Assembly (NCBI GenBank): GCA_964538665.1
Contig: CAZIEB010000030.1
Coordinates: 1-6,235, forward strand
Source: JAPUDQ01 sp964538665
GTDB lineage: Bacteria; Patescibacteriota; Saccharimonadia; Saccharimonadales; Saccharimonadaceae
Reading direction: 5' to 3'
DNA length: 6,235 bases
Position numbers and translations under genes: made by a program. Positions 5,542 to 6,235 of the stretch are shown piece after piece (position 1 is the first letter of the stretch; every line of letters begins with the position of its first letter). The notes beneath the pieces were generated by a model. That model did not search any database and had not been told where the DNA came from. It saw nothing but the letters and a program-made list of their open reading frames with translations.

Positions 5542-5748
5542 CTAACCCTTGCGAGCTTTGACTTCGTTGCGACCGAGGCTTTTTTTGGTTTCTTCGTAGA
5601 GCTCGTGTTTTCGAGTGATTGGGTCGTATTTACGAAGCGAGAGTTTGGTGGTCGTATTTTGGGTATTTTTGACGGTATAATAAGAGCGATGGCCTGAGGC
5701 TTTGCTCACCATCCCGACAATCTTGCGTTTCGTGTTCTTCTTTGGCAT
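5542..5748 (-). CDS. rpmG: 50S ribosomal protein bL33
   Basis: This is a small basic protein of the large ribosomal subunit, located near the E site. The 68 residues follow the bL33 pattern: KRKIVGMVSKASGHRSYYTVKNTQNT (about 7-32), then KLSLRKYDPITRKHELYEETK (35-55). The zinc-binding CxxC pairs of the C+ form are absent, so this is the zinc-independent C- type. It is longer than the usual 50-56 residues because of a basic tail, SLGRNEVKARKG (57-68), and a few extra N-terminal residues. The frame is intact. It starts at ATG 5748, 12 bases after a strong -10 box, so its mRNA should have a leader of only about five bases and no Shine-Dalgarno site. It is convergent with the glycan operon and lies 46 bases downstream of pspC on the same strand. 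Confidence 0.93.
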   Translation of the reverse strand: MPKKNTKRKIVGMVSKASGHRSYYTVKNTQNTTTKLSLRKYDPITRKHELYEETKKSLGRNEVKARKG

Positions 5749-5760
5749 AACTAATGAAAA

Positions 5761-5789
5761 ATTGTAGCACAGATAGACTGTGGAGTAAA
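5761..5789 (-). promoter_or_regulatory. Promoter of rpmG
   Basis: On the minus strand TTTACT (5789-5784) and TGC-TACAAT (hexamer 5766-5761) are separated by 17 bases. This is an extended -10 promoter with a reasonable -35. The expected start near 5754 leaves about five bases before the ATG, giving a near-leaderless mRNA. Its -10 is identical to those before both tRNA-Thr genes. Confidence 0.72.
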
Positions 5790-5794
5790 TACCT

Positions 5795-5983
5795 CTAGTC
5801 TGCGGGTCGTTTCGGCATAACTATCCAGAAGATAAAGTAGACCAAAATTGATATCCCGCCGGGTAGCGCTATGAGCAAAAAGATAACGCGTGGAATCACT
5901 GGATCAATTTTGAAGTATTCAGCCAATCCACCGCACACTCCAGCTATGACTTTGTTTGTACGAGATCTATATAAACGTTTCAT
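5795..5983 (-). CDS. Stand-alone PspC-domain membrane protein
   Basis: This is a 62-residue protein that is essentially one PspC domain. It opens with MKRLYRSRTNKVIAGVCGGLAEYFKIDPVIPRVIFLL, including the family hallmark AGVCGGLAEYF (14-24). A long hydrophobic stretch follows, about 32-57, with a GG turn, ending in PKRPAD. It is expected to be an inner-membrane protein. In Proteobacteria PspC senses envelope stress with PspA and PspB, but no such partners are visible here, so a phage-shock role is not shown. Mini-PspC proteins are common in Gram-positive and CPR bacteria and mostly uncharacterised. AAGGG lies 11 bases before the ATG and acts as a plausible Shine-Dalgarno site. No promoter is visible between it and the tRNA-Thr gene 22 bases upstream, suggesting cotranscription. 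Confidence 0.92.
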   Translation of the reverse strand: MKRLYRSRTNKVIAGVCGGLAEYFKIDPVIPRVIFLLIALPGGISILVYFIFWIVMPKRPAD

Positions 5984-6005
5984 AATAATAAGTACCCTTT
6001 TGTTA

Positions 6006-6081
6006 TGGAGCCACGATCGGGGGTCGAACCCGAGACCTCATCCTTACCATGGATGCGCTCTACCAACTGAGCTATCGCGGC
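6006..6081 (-). tRNA. tRNA-Thr, anticodon GGU
   Basis: A full 76-base cloverleaf reads on the minus strand. The acceptor stem is GCCGCGA/TCGTGGC with one G-U pair, and the D arm is GCTC/GAGC. The anticodon stem is CATCC/GGATG with loop ATGGTAA, giving GGU for threonine ACC/ACU codons. The T arm is TCGGG/CCCGA with loop TTCGACC. The discriminator base is T, and CCA is encoded in the DNA (6008-6006). It lies just upstream of pspC on the same strand and diverges from a second tRNA-Thr. Confidence 0.96.
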
Positions 6082-6096
6082 ACGTCAACGAAATAC

Positions 6097-6105
6097 ATTG
6101 TAGCA
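6097..6105 (-). promoter_or_regulatory. Extended -10 promoter element of tRNA-Thr(GGU)
   Basis: On the minus strand TGC-TACAAT (hexamer 6102-6097) lies 15 bases before the mature tRNA 5' end, placing the transcription start near 6090. The region 16-18 bases upstream has no good -35, so the extended -10 probably carries the recognition. The transcript probably continues into pspC. Confidence 0.65.
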
Positions 6106-6134
6106 AAATAACCCTCTAAATGACAGGTATCATC

Positions 6135-6163
6135 TTGGATAATAACACCTCATTTGCTACAAT
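6135..6163 (+). promoter_or_regulatory. Promoter of tRNA-Thr(UGU)
   Basis: TTGGAT (6135-6140) and TGC-TACAAT (hexamer 6158-6163) are separated by 17 bases, the best complete promoter in the window. The expected start near 6170 leaves about 14 bases of 5' leader before the tRNA at 6184. It is divergent from the promoter of tRNA-Thr(GGU). Confidence 0.75.
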
Positions 6164-6183
6164 TAGTCGGTACTTTGGCAAAT

Positions 6184-6235
6184 GCCGCTTTAGCTCAGTT
6201 GGTTAGAGCAGCTGTTTTGTAAACAGCAGGTCCTG
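6184..6235 (+). tRNA. tRNA-Thr, anticodon UGU, 3' end beyond the window
   Basis: The first 52 bases of a cloverleaf are present. They comprise acceptor 5' strand GCCGCTT, D arm GCTC/GAGC, anticodon stem GCTGT/ACAGC with loop TTTGTAA (anticodon UGU, threonine ACA), variable loop AGGTC and the first three bases of the T stem. The 5' half resembles the divergent tRNA-Thr(GGU). The T arm, acceptor 3' strand and presence of an encoded CCA cannot be seen. Confidence 0.92.

Noticed and set aside
5871..6119. Plus-strand 82-codon frame containing SHDRGSNPRPHPYHGCALPTELS
   Set aside because: It is antisense to pspC and tRNA-Thr(GGU); this peptide pattern is the well-known false translation of a tRNA gene.
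1127..6130. Ten-base match TGACAGGTAT near the cyoA start (minus, 1136-1127) and in the tRNA spacer (plus, 6121-6130)
   Set aside because: Many shared 10-mers are expected by chance in both strands of a window this long, and the two sites have different positions relative to their promoters.
1..6235. CRISPR array, insertion sequence, phage or defence genes, riboswitch
   Set aside because: No regularly spaced repeats, transposase motifs, terminal inverted repeats or recognisable riboswitch cores were seen; all gaps are under 110 bases.

Overview
The window looks like chromosomal DNA of a small-genome bacterium of the Candidate Phyla Radiation, most likely a Candidatus Saccharibacteria (TM7) relative. 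This is inference from gene content and style. It carries a cytochrome bo3-type quinol oxidase operon beside a type II NADH dehydrogenase, a pairing known from some Saccharibacteria. It also has a compact GT4/GH57 glucan pair, a stand-alone mini-PspC protein, tight gene packing and short or absent mRNA leaders. TGA is clearly a stop codon (it ends three genes), which argues against Gracilibacteria and Absconditabacteria, where TGA encodes glycine.

Left part (1-2370): the minus strand carries cyoA followed by the start of cyoB (cut by the window edge), joined by a TAATG overlap. Divergent from them, about 60 bases away on the plus strand, is ndh. Together these could form a two-enzyme aerobic chain: NADH to quinone (Ndh), then quinol to O2 with proton pumping (CyoAB and the subunits beyond the edge).

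Centre (2375-5506): a plus-strand operon from a TTGATT-N18-TATACT promoter. It encodes a GT4/GT5-type, glycogen-synthase-like glycosyltransferase, a cytoplasmic GH57 alpha-amylase-type enzyme with both catalytic residues, and an unrecognised 220-residue soluble protein. Junctions are ATGA and TAGTG overlaps with good Shine-Dalgarno sites, so the three are probably translationally coupled. The likely theme is synthesis and trimming of an alpha-glucan, with the third protein of unknown role.

Right part (5542-6235): minus-strand rpmG (bL33), pspC and tRNA-Thr(GGU), then a divergent plus-strand tRNA-Thr(UGU) cut by the window end. tRNA-Thr(GGU) and pspC appear to share one transcript.

The most notable pattern is regulatory. 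The same extended -10 box, TGC-TACAAT (TACAGT before cyoA), precedes cyoA, rpmG and both tRNA genes. At cyoA and rpmG it sits so close to the start codon that the mRNAs should be leaderless or nearly so. Genes inside operons instead use classical Shine-Dalgarno sites. I see no CRISPR array, insertion sequence, phage gene or defence system, and nothing that amounts to a clearly new system; the 220-residue protein is the main unknown.
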